Made by a program: the position numbers and the translations under genes. From contig JAFIGB010000139.1 of assembly GCA_020831705.1 (NCBI GenBank), forward strand, positions 1 to 38,253: a stretch of DNA of 38,253 nucleotides, written 5' to 3'. This document shows positions 27,205-35,806 of this stretch, one piece after another (position 1 is the stretch's first letter; every line of letters starts with the position of its first letter). Origin of the DNA: Candidatus Sumerlaeia bacterium (lineage in GTDB: Bacteria > Sumerlaeota > Sumerlaeia > SLMS01). The notes under the pieces were generated by a model, which saw nothing but the letters and a program-made list of their open reading frames with translations, made no database searches and had not been told where the DNA came from.

Positions 27205-30192
27205 ATGGAATCCACGAACCGTAATCCCGTAACCCCCACGATCCCCCTTCTGATCGTGGCCCTGATGTTCATTCTTTCCGGCGCCAGCGGCCTCATGTAC
27301 GAGGTCATCTGGACCCGCAAGCTGACCACCTTCTTTGGCAGCACGCTCTACGGCGTTGCCACGGTCCTGAGCGCCTTCATGGGCGGCCTCGCCCTGGGTA
27401 GCTACCTTCTCGGCAAGCGCGCCGACAAGATGCGCTACCCTCTTTCCGTTTATGGCATCTACGAGGTGCTCATCGCCCTCGCAGCCCTGGCCTTCCCTTT
27501 CGCCCTCAAGGCGACCCAGCCCCTGATCGGTGCCGTGTATGTCACCGGAGGCGAGCGGACCTTCTTTTTCTTCTCCATGTTCCGGTTCGTCATTGTATTT
27601 ATCCTGCTGATGATTCCCACGACGATGATGGGAGCGACACTTCCCATCCTCAGCAAGGCGGTGACGGAAAACCTCTCCAAGGTTGGCCGTCGCGTTGGCT
27701 GGCTGTATGCCCTCAACACAACCGGTGCCGTTCTGGGTGTCTTTACAACGGGCTTTATCCTTCTCGAATTGCTGGGCGTGTGGTACACGACACTTCTTGG
27801 CGTCGGCGTAAACATCGCCATCGGCATTGCCGCGATTATTCTGGGGCGGAAGTATTTCACCAAGGATCCCGATGCACCGCCCCCTGCGGTGGAACTTCTT
27901 CCCACCCATGGCAGGGAGCATCATGAGGTCTTCTCGAAGAAGGCCATCACGATGGTCCTCGTCACCTACGCAATCAGTGGCTTCATCGCCCTCGCCTATC
28001 AGGTGGCCTGGACCCGGGCGTTGATATTCAGCTTCGACCGTCTCAAGGCGACCACCTACAGCTTCAGTGGCATGCTGGTTGTCTTCCTTCTCGGGCTTGC
28101 CATTGGCAGCTGGATCATGCAGGGGCTGGTGGACAAGCAGCGCAACCTCCTCCGTCTATACGCCCTGCTCCAGGCAGGAATCGGGCTGGGCGGTGCCCTG
28201 TCGTGGTTCATGATCGTCCGTGACTGGAATCTCCTCCCCGAACAGATCGAGGATGGCACGCTGATATACTGGAACGCCGTGGCGAATGTCATGATCACCA
28301 CGGGCCTTGCCATTGGCCTGCCGACAATTCTCATGGGAATGGCCTTCCCGGTGGTCAGTCGCATCGTGGTCTGCTCGGTTCATCAAATTGGATTTGATGT
28401 TGCCCGTGTCTACTCATTGAACACCGTCGGGGCGATTTTGGGATCCTTTCTTGGGGGCTTTTTCCTCGTTCCCCTGTTTGGAATTACCGGGACCATCGCC
28501 TTGCTGGCATCGCTCAACCTCCTCATGGCGGGCTTTCTCTTTGCCGTCAATGGCGAGTTGTCGATTCCCGTGCGTCGTGCCATGGCGGTGGGTGCTGTCC
28601 TCCTGGCCGTGTTGATTCCATACCGTATTGCCTCCTCGGGAAGTTATCTCCAGCGGCTCCAGCCCAATGAAATCATGATCCACTATGAGGAGGGGGCCAT
28701 GGCCACCATCAGCGTGGTGGAGAACAACTCCGGCGACAGGACCATTTACGTGGACAACGTCGGTGTGGCGGGAACGGACAAGGTGCTGCTCACCGACCAG
28801 AAGTCCCTCGCCCACGTTCCCATGGTGCTTCTCGGCGGCGAGGCGAAAAACGTCCTCAGTGTCGGCTTCGGCTCCGGCGGTGCCAGCTACAGCTATACAC
28901 TTTATGACAACATCGAGAATATATACACCATTGAAATCGCCCCGGAGGTCCTGCGGGCCGCCCATGTGCTGACCGATTCCAGCCATGGGATCATCTTCCC
29001 CGACCGGATCATCAACGAGGCCCGTGCCGCGGGTGCCGATCGCATTACCGGATCGCGCCACCCCGTCAGCTCCTACGTTCACACGCCGGTCCCCGGCTTC
29101 AAGACCTTCGATCCCCGTCTGAGCCTCATTGTTGAGGATGCCCGCTCCTATCTTCGCTTCACGGACAAGCAGTTCGACGTCATCGCCACCGACTGCACCG
29201 ACCTGCGCTACAAGTCGAATGCAAATCTATACGATCTCGAATACTTCCAGCTTTGCCGCGAGCGCATTACCGACGACGGCCTCGTCGTTGTCTGGATGCC
29301 CCTGGCGGGCCTTTCCGACCGCGCCTTCCGCACCGCCCTGCGGACCTTCCAGGAGGTCTTCCCCGAGATGACCACCTGGTATTTCACCAACCAGCCGACC
29401 CACTACTGCCTTCTCATTGGCGGCAAGGGCCCCCTTCAGATCGACTACGAGGCGATCGTCCGCGCTGCCCAGCTTCCCGGTATTGACATGGACCTGGAGG
29501 AAATCGGCCTTCGCAACCCCGAAAAACTTCTTTCCTCCTTCGTCAACGACGAGCGGACCCTCATCGAATTCCTTGATGGTTACCCCCTCAACACCGAGAA
29601 CTGGCCGATCATTGAGTTCGAATCCCCCCGCTATGGCTACGATGCCCGTCCCCTGCGCGAAAACATGGAGCGTCTTTACCAGCGCCAGGTTCCCGTGGCC
29701 GACATTGTCTATAACCTCCCCGACGATCCGGGGATTCTCGATCGCCTCTGGGATCTCCAGCAGGCCAACCACGTCGTCTTTCAGGGACACTCCGAGTATC
29801 GCGAGTTCAACTTCACCGAGGCCGCCCGTCTTTACATGAAGGCCCAGGAAATGGTGCCCTTCGACGACAGCATTGCAGGGCTGCTGGACTTCGGCGAGCT
29901 CCGTCGCCACTTCGAGACCTCCCTGCCAGCGCCGAACCTGAATACCTTCTGGATTGGTCACAGCCTGGGAAGTGTCTATCTCATGCAGGACCGATTCTCC
30001 GACGCCGTGACAATTCTCGAGCCACTGACCAGCGTTATTGAGAATTACGATCTCAACGACCCGGTCATGGGCGAGGAATTCCGCCGCCTTGGCCGGACCC
30101 TCAACACCACCCTGGCCGATGTCTATTCAAGGGCAGGCCGCGAACCCCGCGCCGAGGAAGCCCGCCGCCGCGCCGAGCGATTCAGGGAGTAA
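27205..30192 (+). CDS. Fused MFS-type membrane protein / spermidine synthase-like protein
   Basis: Many TM helices in N-terminal half (LSGASGLMYEVIWTRKL), then spermidine-synthase-like NVLSVGFGSGGASYSYTLYDNIENIYTIEIAPEVLRAA...SLIVEDARSYLRFTDKQFDVIATDCTDL. Confidence 0.85.
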   Translation: MESTNRNPVTPTIPLLIVALMFILSGASGLMYEVIWTRKLTTFFGSTLYGVATVLSAFMGGLALGSYLLGKRADKMRYPLSVYGIYEVLIALAALAFPFALKATQPLIGAVYVTGGERTFFFFSMFRFVIVFILLMIPTTMMGATLPILSKAVTENLSKVGRRVGWLYALNTTGAVLGVFTTGFILLELLGVWYTTLLGVGVNIAIGIAAIILGRKYFTKDPDAPPPAVELLPTHGREHHEVFSKKAITMVLVTYAISGFIALAYQVAWTRALIFSFDRLKATTYSFSGMLVVFLLGLAIGSWIMQGLVDKQRNLLRLYALLQAGIGLGGALSWFMIVRDWNLLPEQIEDGTLIYWNAVANVMITTGLAIGLPTILMGMAFPVVSRIVVCSVHQIGFDVARVYSLNTVGAILGSFLGGFFLVPLFGITGTIALLASLNLLMAGFLFAVNGELSIPVRRAMAVGAVLLAVLIPYRIASSGSYLQRLQPNEIMIHYEEGAMATISVVENNSGDRTIYVDNVGVAGTDKVLLTDQKSLAHVPMVLLGGEAKNVLSVGFGSGGASYSYTLYDNIENIYTIEIAPEVLRAAHVLTDSSHGIIFPDRIINEARAAGADRITGSRHPVSSYVHTPVPGFKTFDPRLSLIVEDARSYLRFTDKQFDVIATDCTDLRYKSNANLYDLEYFQLCRERITDDGLVVVWMPLAGLSDRAFRTALRTFQEVFPEMTTWYFTNQPTHYCLLIGGKGPLQIDYEAIVRAAQLPGIDMDLEEIGLRNPEKLLSSFVNDERTLIEFLDGYPLNTENWPIIEFESPRYGYDARPLRENMERLYQRQVPVADIVYNLPDDPGILDRLWDLQQANHVVFQGHSEYREFNFTEAARLYMKAQEMVPFDDSIAGLLDFGELRRHFETSLPAPNLNTFWIGHSLGSVYLMQDRFSDAVTILEPLTSVIENYDLNDPVMGEEFRRLGRTLNTTLADVYSRAGREPRAEEARRRAERFRE

Positions 30193-30290
30193 TGGGACGC
30201 GGATATCACGGACCGTACTGACATCATTGATGCGATTGACCCAGTGAGTACACAGAAGCATGATTGATGTTGTGGCGGGGCGCTGCTGAA

Positions 30291-30515
30291 TCAGAACATT
30301 ACCAATGATGTAATGACGATGGCAACAATGCCGCAACCGAAGGCCACGGCGGCTGCGATGAGATTTCGGTGTAACTGCTTTTCGTAAATTTCCTTCTCCG
30401 CGGCGCTTGATGCCCGGTCACGCAGGAGCGCCCCCATCATGGCCCGAAAACAAAACCATGTCAGCACCCCTGACCAGAGAAGAAACAAAAAACCGGCGAG
30501 AATCTGGGGGCTCAC
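30291..30515 (-). CDS. Small two-TM membrane protein
   Basis: GTG start: VSPQILAGFLFLLWSGVLTWFCFRAMMGALLRDRASSAAEKEIYEKQLHRNLIAAAVAFGCGIVAIVITSLVMF; overlaps plsY stop by 4 nt. Confidence 0.6.
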   Translation of the reverse strand: MSPQILAGFLFLLWSGVLTWFCFRAMMGALLRDRASSAAEKEIYEKQLHRNLIAAAVAFGCGIVAIVITSLVMF

Positions 30516-31129
30516 GTTTTTTTGCCCTTGCCGAACCTCGGTTCGGTGCCCGCCATCAGACGCTTGATGTTCGCGCGATGCTTCACGATCACCAGCGTGG
30601 AGATAATCAATGTCATGACAAAGAGCGCGCCCACTCCATGGAGAAGCGCCACCAGGATCGGCAGCAGCACCGCTCCGGTGATGGAGCCCAGGCTGACAAT
30701 GCGGGTCGTTCCAATCACCACACCGAAAACAGCAAAGGTGATGACCATCGGCACCGGTGCGAGCCCGAGGAAGACACCCAGGCTGGTGGCGGCACCCTTG
30801 CCGCCGCGTCCGCCCAGGAAAATGTTGAAGAAGTTCCCCAAAAGCACCGCCGCACCAACAAGAACGGCAAAGGCGGGCAATACCCCCATGGCGATGGCGG
30901 GAAAGATCACAACGGCCACGAGGGCCTTGCCCACGTCGAGCAGCAATGTCGTCACGCCCAGCTTCCAACCCAAAACCCGCCAGACATTCGTGGTTCCGAT
31001 GTTCCCGGATCCCTCCTTGCGGACGTCTATACCCTTCACCGCCTTCCCAAGGACGAGCCCGGTGGGCACCGCACCCAAAAGGTAGGCAAGAAACAGGAGT
31101 AGCAGCTCCAAAAGAAGGTCCATCGTCAC
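30512..31129 (-). CDS. plsY: Glycerol-3-phosphate acyltransferase PlsY
   Basis: LGAVPTGLVLGKAVKGIDVRKEGSGNIGTTNVWRVLG; GNFFNIFLGGRGGKGAATSLGVFLGL. Confidence 0.94.
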   Translation of the reverse strand: MTMDLLLELLLLFLAYLLGAVPTGLVLGKAVKGIDVRKEGSGNIGTTNVWRVLGWKLGVTTLLLDVGKALVAVVIFPAIAMGVLPAFAVLVGAAVLLGNFFNIFLGGRGGKGAATSLGVFLGLAPVPMVITFAVFGVVIGTTRIVSLGSITGAVLLPILVALLHGVGALFVMTLIISTLVIVKHRANIKRLMAGTEPRFGKGKKT

Positions 31130-31144
31130 GTTGCCTCCAATGAA

Positions 31145-32752
31145 TTACGCTTCGGGATCCTCGTCGTCCTCGTCATCGTAGATGCCGTAATCGACGTAAT
31201 CCTCGCCGTCGTCATCCTCGTCGGTGTCTATTCCGTAATAGCGGGCTTCCTCGTCCTCGCTCATTTCCTGGGAAGCGGCGGCACCCTCGCGGCGGGCGTA
31301 ATCGTCGCCCTCCTCCAGGAAGGCCCCCGCCATGTAGTCATACACCTTGATGCTTTCGCCCGCGTGCTCGGAGGGAATATATCCCGACTCCATGGTGCGG
31401 ACCACCTTCTCCCAGCCGCGGGGTGGTGCCTTGCGGCGGAAGCGGAGCCGCAACGGCGTGCCCTCGAGTTTGAGCTGCATGTAAAACTGGTTCTTCAGAT
31501 AGCGATGGTAGCTGAAATAGACAAGCCTCGGGTCGTTGACGAAGAGGCTGAAGGTCGGCGGGCGCATGTCCGTCTGCGTCACGTAGTTGATTTTCAGCTG
31601 GGATCCCCGGCGAAGGGGCGGGGAAAGATGGGACGTGGCGCGCTTGACGATGAGGTTCAATTCGCGGGTGCGGAAGCGGCGGTTGAACTGCTTCGCGCAA
31701 TGGTTGATCATGCCCCAGATGCGGTGGGTGCGCTGACCGGTCTGGGCGCTGATAGTCATGATCGGTGCCCAGCGCATGAAGGAAAACTCCTGGCGGACGT
31801 CGCGGATCAGCTCGCCGAAGCGCTGCTCCTTTTCCTCGATGAGATCCCACTTGTTCAGGAGGACGATGCACGCCTTCTTCCTGTCAAGAACGTAGCCTGC
31901 CACGTGAAGGTCCTGGGCGGTAATGCCCTCCTCGGTGTCTATCAGAAGGAGACAGACGTCCGCACGGTCAATGGCACGGAACGAGGAGTGGACACTGAGC
32001 ATTTCCGGGCCGACCTTGATCTTGCCCCGGCGCCGGATACCCGCCGTGTCTATCACGGTGTATTTTCTACCATCCACCACAATGTCCTGGTCGATGGCAT
32101 CGCGGGTGGTGCCCCCCTCGGGGTTGGCAATGACGCGCTCATGGCCGAAGAGGGTGTTGAGGAGGGTCGACTTGCCCACATTCTGGCGGCCGACAATGGC
32201 CACCTTCGTCACGCCTTCCTCCGATGGCTCGTCGTCGGGATCCCACTGCTCGAAGCCCTCGGTTACCTCGTCCATGAGGTCGTATATACCATCCCCATGG
32301 AGGGCACTGACGGGGAAAATTTCGTCCAGACCGAAGATGGAAAAGTCGGCGTATGCCTGGGCAATGCTCATGTGCCCCTCGCACTTGTTGACGGCCAGGA
32401 AGAAGGGCTTCCCGCTGGCGCGTAGGCGCGAAAGAATTTCGTGGTCGATGGGGTTGTTGGGCTGGTGGATGTCGGTGAGGAAGATAACGCGGTCGGCCTC
32501 CTCCACGGCGATCATGCTTTGCTGACGCATTTGCTGGAGCATCGTCGAGACGGTGCTGTCCTCGTAGCCCCCCGTGTCAATGACCGTGTATTGACGCATG
32601 CGATACTCGGCGTCGGAATAATGGCGGTCGCGGGTCATTCCCGGGCGGGGGTGGACGACCGCCTTGCGCGACCCGACCAGTCGATTAAATAAGGTCGATT
32701 TCCCGACGTTTGGCCGGCCGACGATGGCAATTAGTGGTCTTTGGCGCCCCAT
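31145..32752 (-). CDS. der: Ribosome biogenesis GTPase Der (EngA) with long acidic C-terminal tail
   Basis: MGRQRPLIAIVGRPNVGKSTLFNRL and second KVAIVGRQNVGKSTLLNTL; NKWDLIEEKEQ; KH-like C-terminus then DEDDDGEDYVDYGIYDDEDDEDPEA. Confidence 0.94.
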   Translation of the reverse strand: MGRQRPLIAIVGRPNVGKSTLFNRLVGSRKAVVHPRPGMTRDRHYSDAEYRMRQYTVIDTGGYEDSTVSTMLQQMRQQSMIAVEEADRVIFLTDIHQPNNPIDHEILSRLRASGKPFFLAVNKCEGHMSIAQAYADFSIFGLDEIFPVSALHGDGIYDLMDEVTEGFEQWDPDDEPSEEGVTKVAIVGRQNVGKSTLLNTLFGHERVIANPEGGTTRDAIDQDIVVDGRKYTVIDTAGIRRRGKIKVGPEMLSVHSSFRAIDRADVCLLLIDTEEGITAQDLHVAGYVLDRKKACIVLLNKWDLIEEKEQRFGELIRDVRQEFSFMRWAPIMTISAQTGQRTHRIWGMINHCAKQFNRRFRTRELNLIVKRATSHLSPPLRRGSQLKINYVTQTDMRPPTFSLFVNDPRLVYFSYHRYLKNQFYMQLKLEGTPLRLRFRRKAPPRGWEKVVRTMESGYIPSEHAGESIKVYDYMAGAFLEEGDDYARREGAAASQEMSEDEEARYYGIDTDEDDDGEDYVDYGIYDDEDDEDPEA

Positions 32753-32782
32753 GATTCTCCCTGGAAGTCCTGCAATGATGAA

Positions 32783-32809
32783 GGGCGGCGGAGACAATCC
32801 CCGCCGCCC
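32783..32809. terminator. Hairpin between the OB-like gene and der (terminator or attenuator; weak T tract)
   Basis: GGGCGGCGG (32783-32791) / CCGCCGCCC (32801-32809), 9-bp perfect stem. Confidence 0.5.
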
Positions 32810-32866
32810 GTTCTATTGTGTGGTCCTCCCCCCGTTGGCGAACAAGGGGAAATGTGTCCGGCGGCC

Positions 32867-34063
32867 TCAGCGGCCCCGCGTGATGTCGCCCAACGACTTG
32901 ATCTCCAGGTAGGGTTTCACACGCATTTCGTCCATCTTGAGGTCCCCGCGCAACGTCAGCGGCGTTCCCTCCGGGAGGAGCTCGTTAAATTCATCGGGAA
33001 GTTGGGCAAAGAGCGTCGTCACCCCGGTCTGAAGGGTCACGAAGTTCTTTCCGTCCCGGGTAAACACGCGCCCCGAGTTCCCCTTCACCGTGATATTATT
33101 GCCAACATGGCCTGGATTGACCTTGTTGAGGGGGATTTCCGTTCCCGGCTCCAATTCCTTTTGTGGAAGGGGGGAGACGGCACGCCCACCCGGCCAACCC
33201 TCGCTGGCGGGGGTGTTGATGGTGCTGCGAGCCTGCTTGCCTTTGGCCAAACGCTTCTCGGGAAGGGGTTCGAAGGAAAGGTTTTCCACCTCCTCAATCT
33301 GCAACTGGTAGCGGCCCCGATATTCGCCAAGAATCCCCGTCACATAAACCTGACGGCCCGGATAATCGAAGCGGGGCACCTCCTCGGTGTCGCGCCTTGC
33401 CCAGTAAATCACGTCGAGATGCTGGCCATTGCCCTCAATAACGACCACACTGGGGGCGCGTTCATTGGCGGGATCGCGAAATTCACGAATGGTGGCCTTC
33501 AGGGAGACCCAATTATCCATCAGATGGGCCTTGAGGGCGGGAAGCTGGGCCATGGAGTAGTAGCCGTCCTCGTCCATCTTCGGTGGGTCCGGCTCCGCAC
33601 CGTCATCCCCGGTGCCATGGCCGTATCCATCAATACGAATCTGATTGGAGTGACGAATCCGTACCTGCAGGGAGCCGCGATGTTCGCCCAATTCCCCGGT
33701 CACCGAGACACGGGTGCCTGCCTGGGGAACCCCCTTCTCCCCCTCAATGTGGGGGGCGACCGCTTCCCAATAAACAATAACGAAGGGAGGGGTATGGTCG
33801 GGTTGGGTGAGGGTCAACTGGGTGGGGATGTTGGAGGCCGTCGAGGCGCGGGCCTCGCGAATGACGCCGTTCACCGTCACCGTATCGCCAATCTGGGCCG
33901 CAGTGAGCGTCTCCGGTGCCACGCCATTGGGAAAGGGCACCAGGTCGGAGGCAGCGGCCTGCGCCTGATTGCCCTGCTGGGCATGGAGATGGGTGGCAGC
34001 AACGGGCGTCGCGGCGAGCCCGAGGAGAATCAGGAATCGCTTGAAGGTTTGTGAAAAGTTCAT
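32867..34063 (-). CDS. Exported hypothetical protein with repeated OB-like modules
   Basis: Signal peptide MNFSQTFKRFLILLGLAATPVAATHLHA; repeated IGDTVTVNGVIREAR / TRVSVTGELGEHRGSLQVRI / RQVYVTGILGEYRGRYQLQI segments. Confidence 0.55.
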   Translation of the reverse strand: MNFSQTFKRFLILLGLAATPVAATHLHAQQGNQAQAAASDLVPFPNGVAPETLTAAQIGDTVTVNGVIREARASTASNIPTQLTLTQPDHTPPFVIVYWEAVAPHIEGEKGVPQAGTRVSVTGELGEHRGSLQVRIRHSNQIRIDGYGHGTGDDGAEPDPPKMDEDGYYSMAQLPALKAHLMDNWVSLKATIREFRDPANERAPSVVVIEGNGQHLDVIYWARRDTEEVPRFDYPGRQVYVTGILGEYRGRYQLQIEEVENLSFEPLPEKRLAKGKQARSTINTPASEGWPGGRAVSPLPQKELEPGTEIPLNKVNPGHVGNNITVKGNSGRVFTRDGKNFVTLQTGVTTLFAQLPDEFNELLPEGTPLTLRGDLKMDEMRVKPYLEIKSLGDITRGR

Positions 34064-34356
34064 GGTGTGGTCCTTCCTGTTGTTGGTCATGGCCCTGCGC
34101 CAAGACGATGATTGAAGCGTCGGGAGGAGGCACTGGCAATGGGAAATTCCGGGGCGGGGGCGGCGAGGCGATTGTCAACTTTGGCGCAGAAGGGGTGAAT
34201 GATTAAGATTTTTATCTCCTGTTTGAGTTTAATTTCGGGTTGACAACAGTGTCGCCAAAGTTTCGCTTGGTCCCTGAAGTGATGATGGCTGGAGCTTTGG
34301 TCAGGTGACTGTGAGTTTGTTCAATTGGAAGAGCCGATTGAGAGGACTGCTAGACT

Positions 34357-35250
34357 ATGCGTGGATCGAGAAGACTGATGGGCATCAATTCCAAAAGAGC
34401 GACCGGAGTCTTGTTTGCCTTTCTGGTCGCTCCCTGCTTTTTCTTGAATGCCCATGGAAACGCTCCGGAAAGGCGGGAGATGGTATTCTCCATTGATTCC
34501 GGTAACCAGTACACCGGCGTTCAAACTAGAGATACTCGCCTCGCCATTAATGGTGAGGAAGAGGTGGTGCACCAGGCTGCCATGTCTATCGTTGGTTACC
34601 TGCGGACAACACGTCTCTACGAGGGTCATCGGGAAATACAGCCCATAAGCACGGTTGAAAGCGGTGAGCGAGTCGTAACGGAAAGGTTATATGATTTTCA
34701 GCATGACAAGGAACATGGCCTTCAGTACGCCAAGATTGTGAATAAGTTGATCCTGTTTCATTTTGAGGATGATTCCTGGGATATATTCCGAAAATCAACC
34801 ACCACTCCGTCGATACGAAGGAATCTTTCAGGGGAGGAGTTGGCTCGCTTTGAGTCCCGGAATATGCACCTTATGTACCGGGTATATAATGATGACAGGG
34901 TTCGGAGTGTGTCCCTGGTATCAACAGCATCGACTGTTGATCGAGAGGATGGAAAGGAGCACACTCATCGTTTCCAACCCATGTTTTGGCTGGAAGCACT
35001 TGAGGAAAACTATCAGCGAGCAGATGGTCGGGTAAAACGAGAGGCAATGCATGATGAGGAGGGAAGACTTCTCTACATGAAACTCGACAATCAGCGGGGG
35101 ATGATCAAGGAAGTTATCGTTGAGGGTTGGGACAATGTCTGCAGATGTCCGGCATCTATCAGGATTATCAACTGGCGGAATGGCGCGCCTTACGAAAGTG
35201 TCACATTTACCCGTGACGACTCCATCGTGATGGATTATCTGGGGCAGTAA
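34357..35250 (+). CDS. Exported hypothetical protein (AT-richer; alternative start 34378)
   Basis: MGINSKRATGVLFAFLVAPCFFLNAHG signal peptide; single long ORF in a visibly AT-richer stretch; no family recognised. Confidence 0.6.
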   Translation: MRGSRRLMGINSKRATGVLFAFLVAPCFFLNAHGNAPERREMVFSIDSGNQYTGVQTRDTRLAINGEEEVVHQAAMSIVGYLRTTRLYEGHREIQPISTVESGERVVTERLYDFQHDKEHGLQYAKIVNKLILFHFEDDSWDIFRKSTTTPSIRRNLSGEELARFESRNMHLMYRVYNDDRVRSVSLVSTASTVDREDGKEHTHRFQPMFWLEALEENYQRADGRVKREAMHDEEGRLLYMKLDNQRGMIKEVIVEGWDNVCRCPASIRIINWRNGAPYESVTFTRDDSIVMDYLGQ

Positions 35251-35453
35251 AACCAGGGGTTCGTATATATCGAGAGACGAAGACCCAATGGTCAGCATGA
35301 GTCAAGAGGCAAGGAATGGGGGGCAACGCTGCTCCTCATTTACTCTCGAAATAGCGTCAAACCCCGCCACCTGTACATTTATTCAAGTGATTCTTTGACC
35401 TACTCTTTCAAACTCTGATTGGAATGATAGCGCAGCGCGCTTGATTCACGTAG

Positions 35454-35623
35454 CCCGGGGTTGGGTTCGACAGAATCCTACCCCGGGTAATCAACCGGAA
35501 AATGCTACCTCGGCAGCGGTTGCCTCACTCGGAGACTGATCGGATGGGGCACGAAACAACCGCTGCTGCGGTATGGTTTTATAGACGTGTTCCCGGGGTA
35601 ACGCGTTGGCGCGAAACCCCGGG
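35454..35623. repeat. Structured non-coding element with nested inverted repeats (REP-like)
   Basis: CCCGGGGTTGG/CCTACCCCGGG (35454-35464/35477-35487), TACCTCGGCAGCGGTTG/CAACCGCTGCTGCGGTA (35506-35522/35557-35573, 15 of 17 paired), CCCGGGGT/ACCCCGGG (35592-35599/35616-35623). Confidence 0.65.
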
Positions 35624-35806
35624 CTGCGGGAAACAAGGCCTCCGGCCTATAACTTACAATGTATATACATTCCCCAATAACTGCAAAACATGAAGTATCT
35701 ATTGGAAGCAGCTTTCAGCGTTGTGTCACGAAACGGCAAAGGGCGGGAAGCCCCGGTGTCGTGCGGACGCTTCATTCTGTCCGGCTTCGAGTTGTCGACA
35801 GGTGCC

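Noticed and set aside
35658-35671. Candidate dif site
   Set aside because: Only the central AATGTATAT agrees with known dif; arms do not match and the polar motif keeps the same orientation on both sides.
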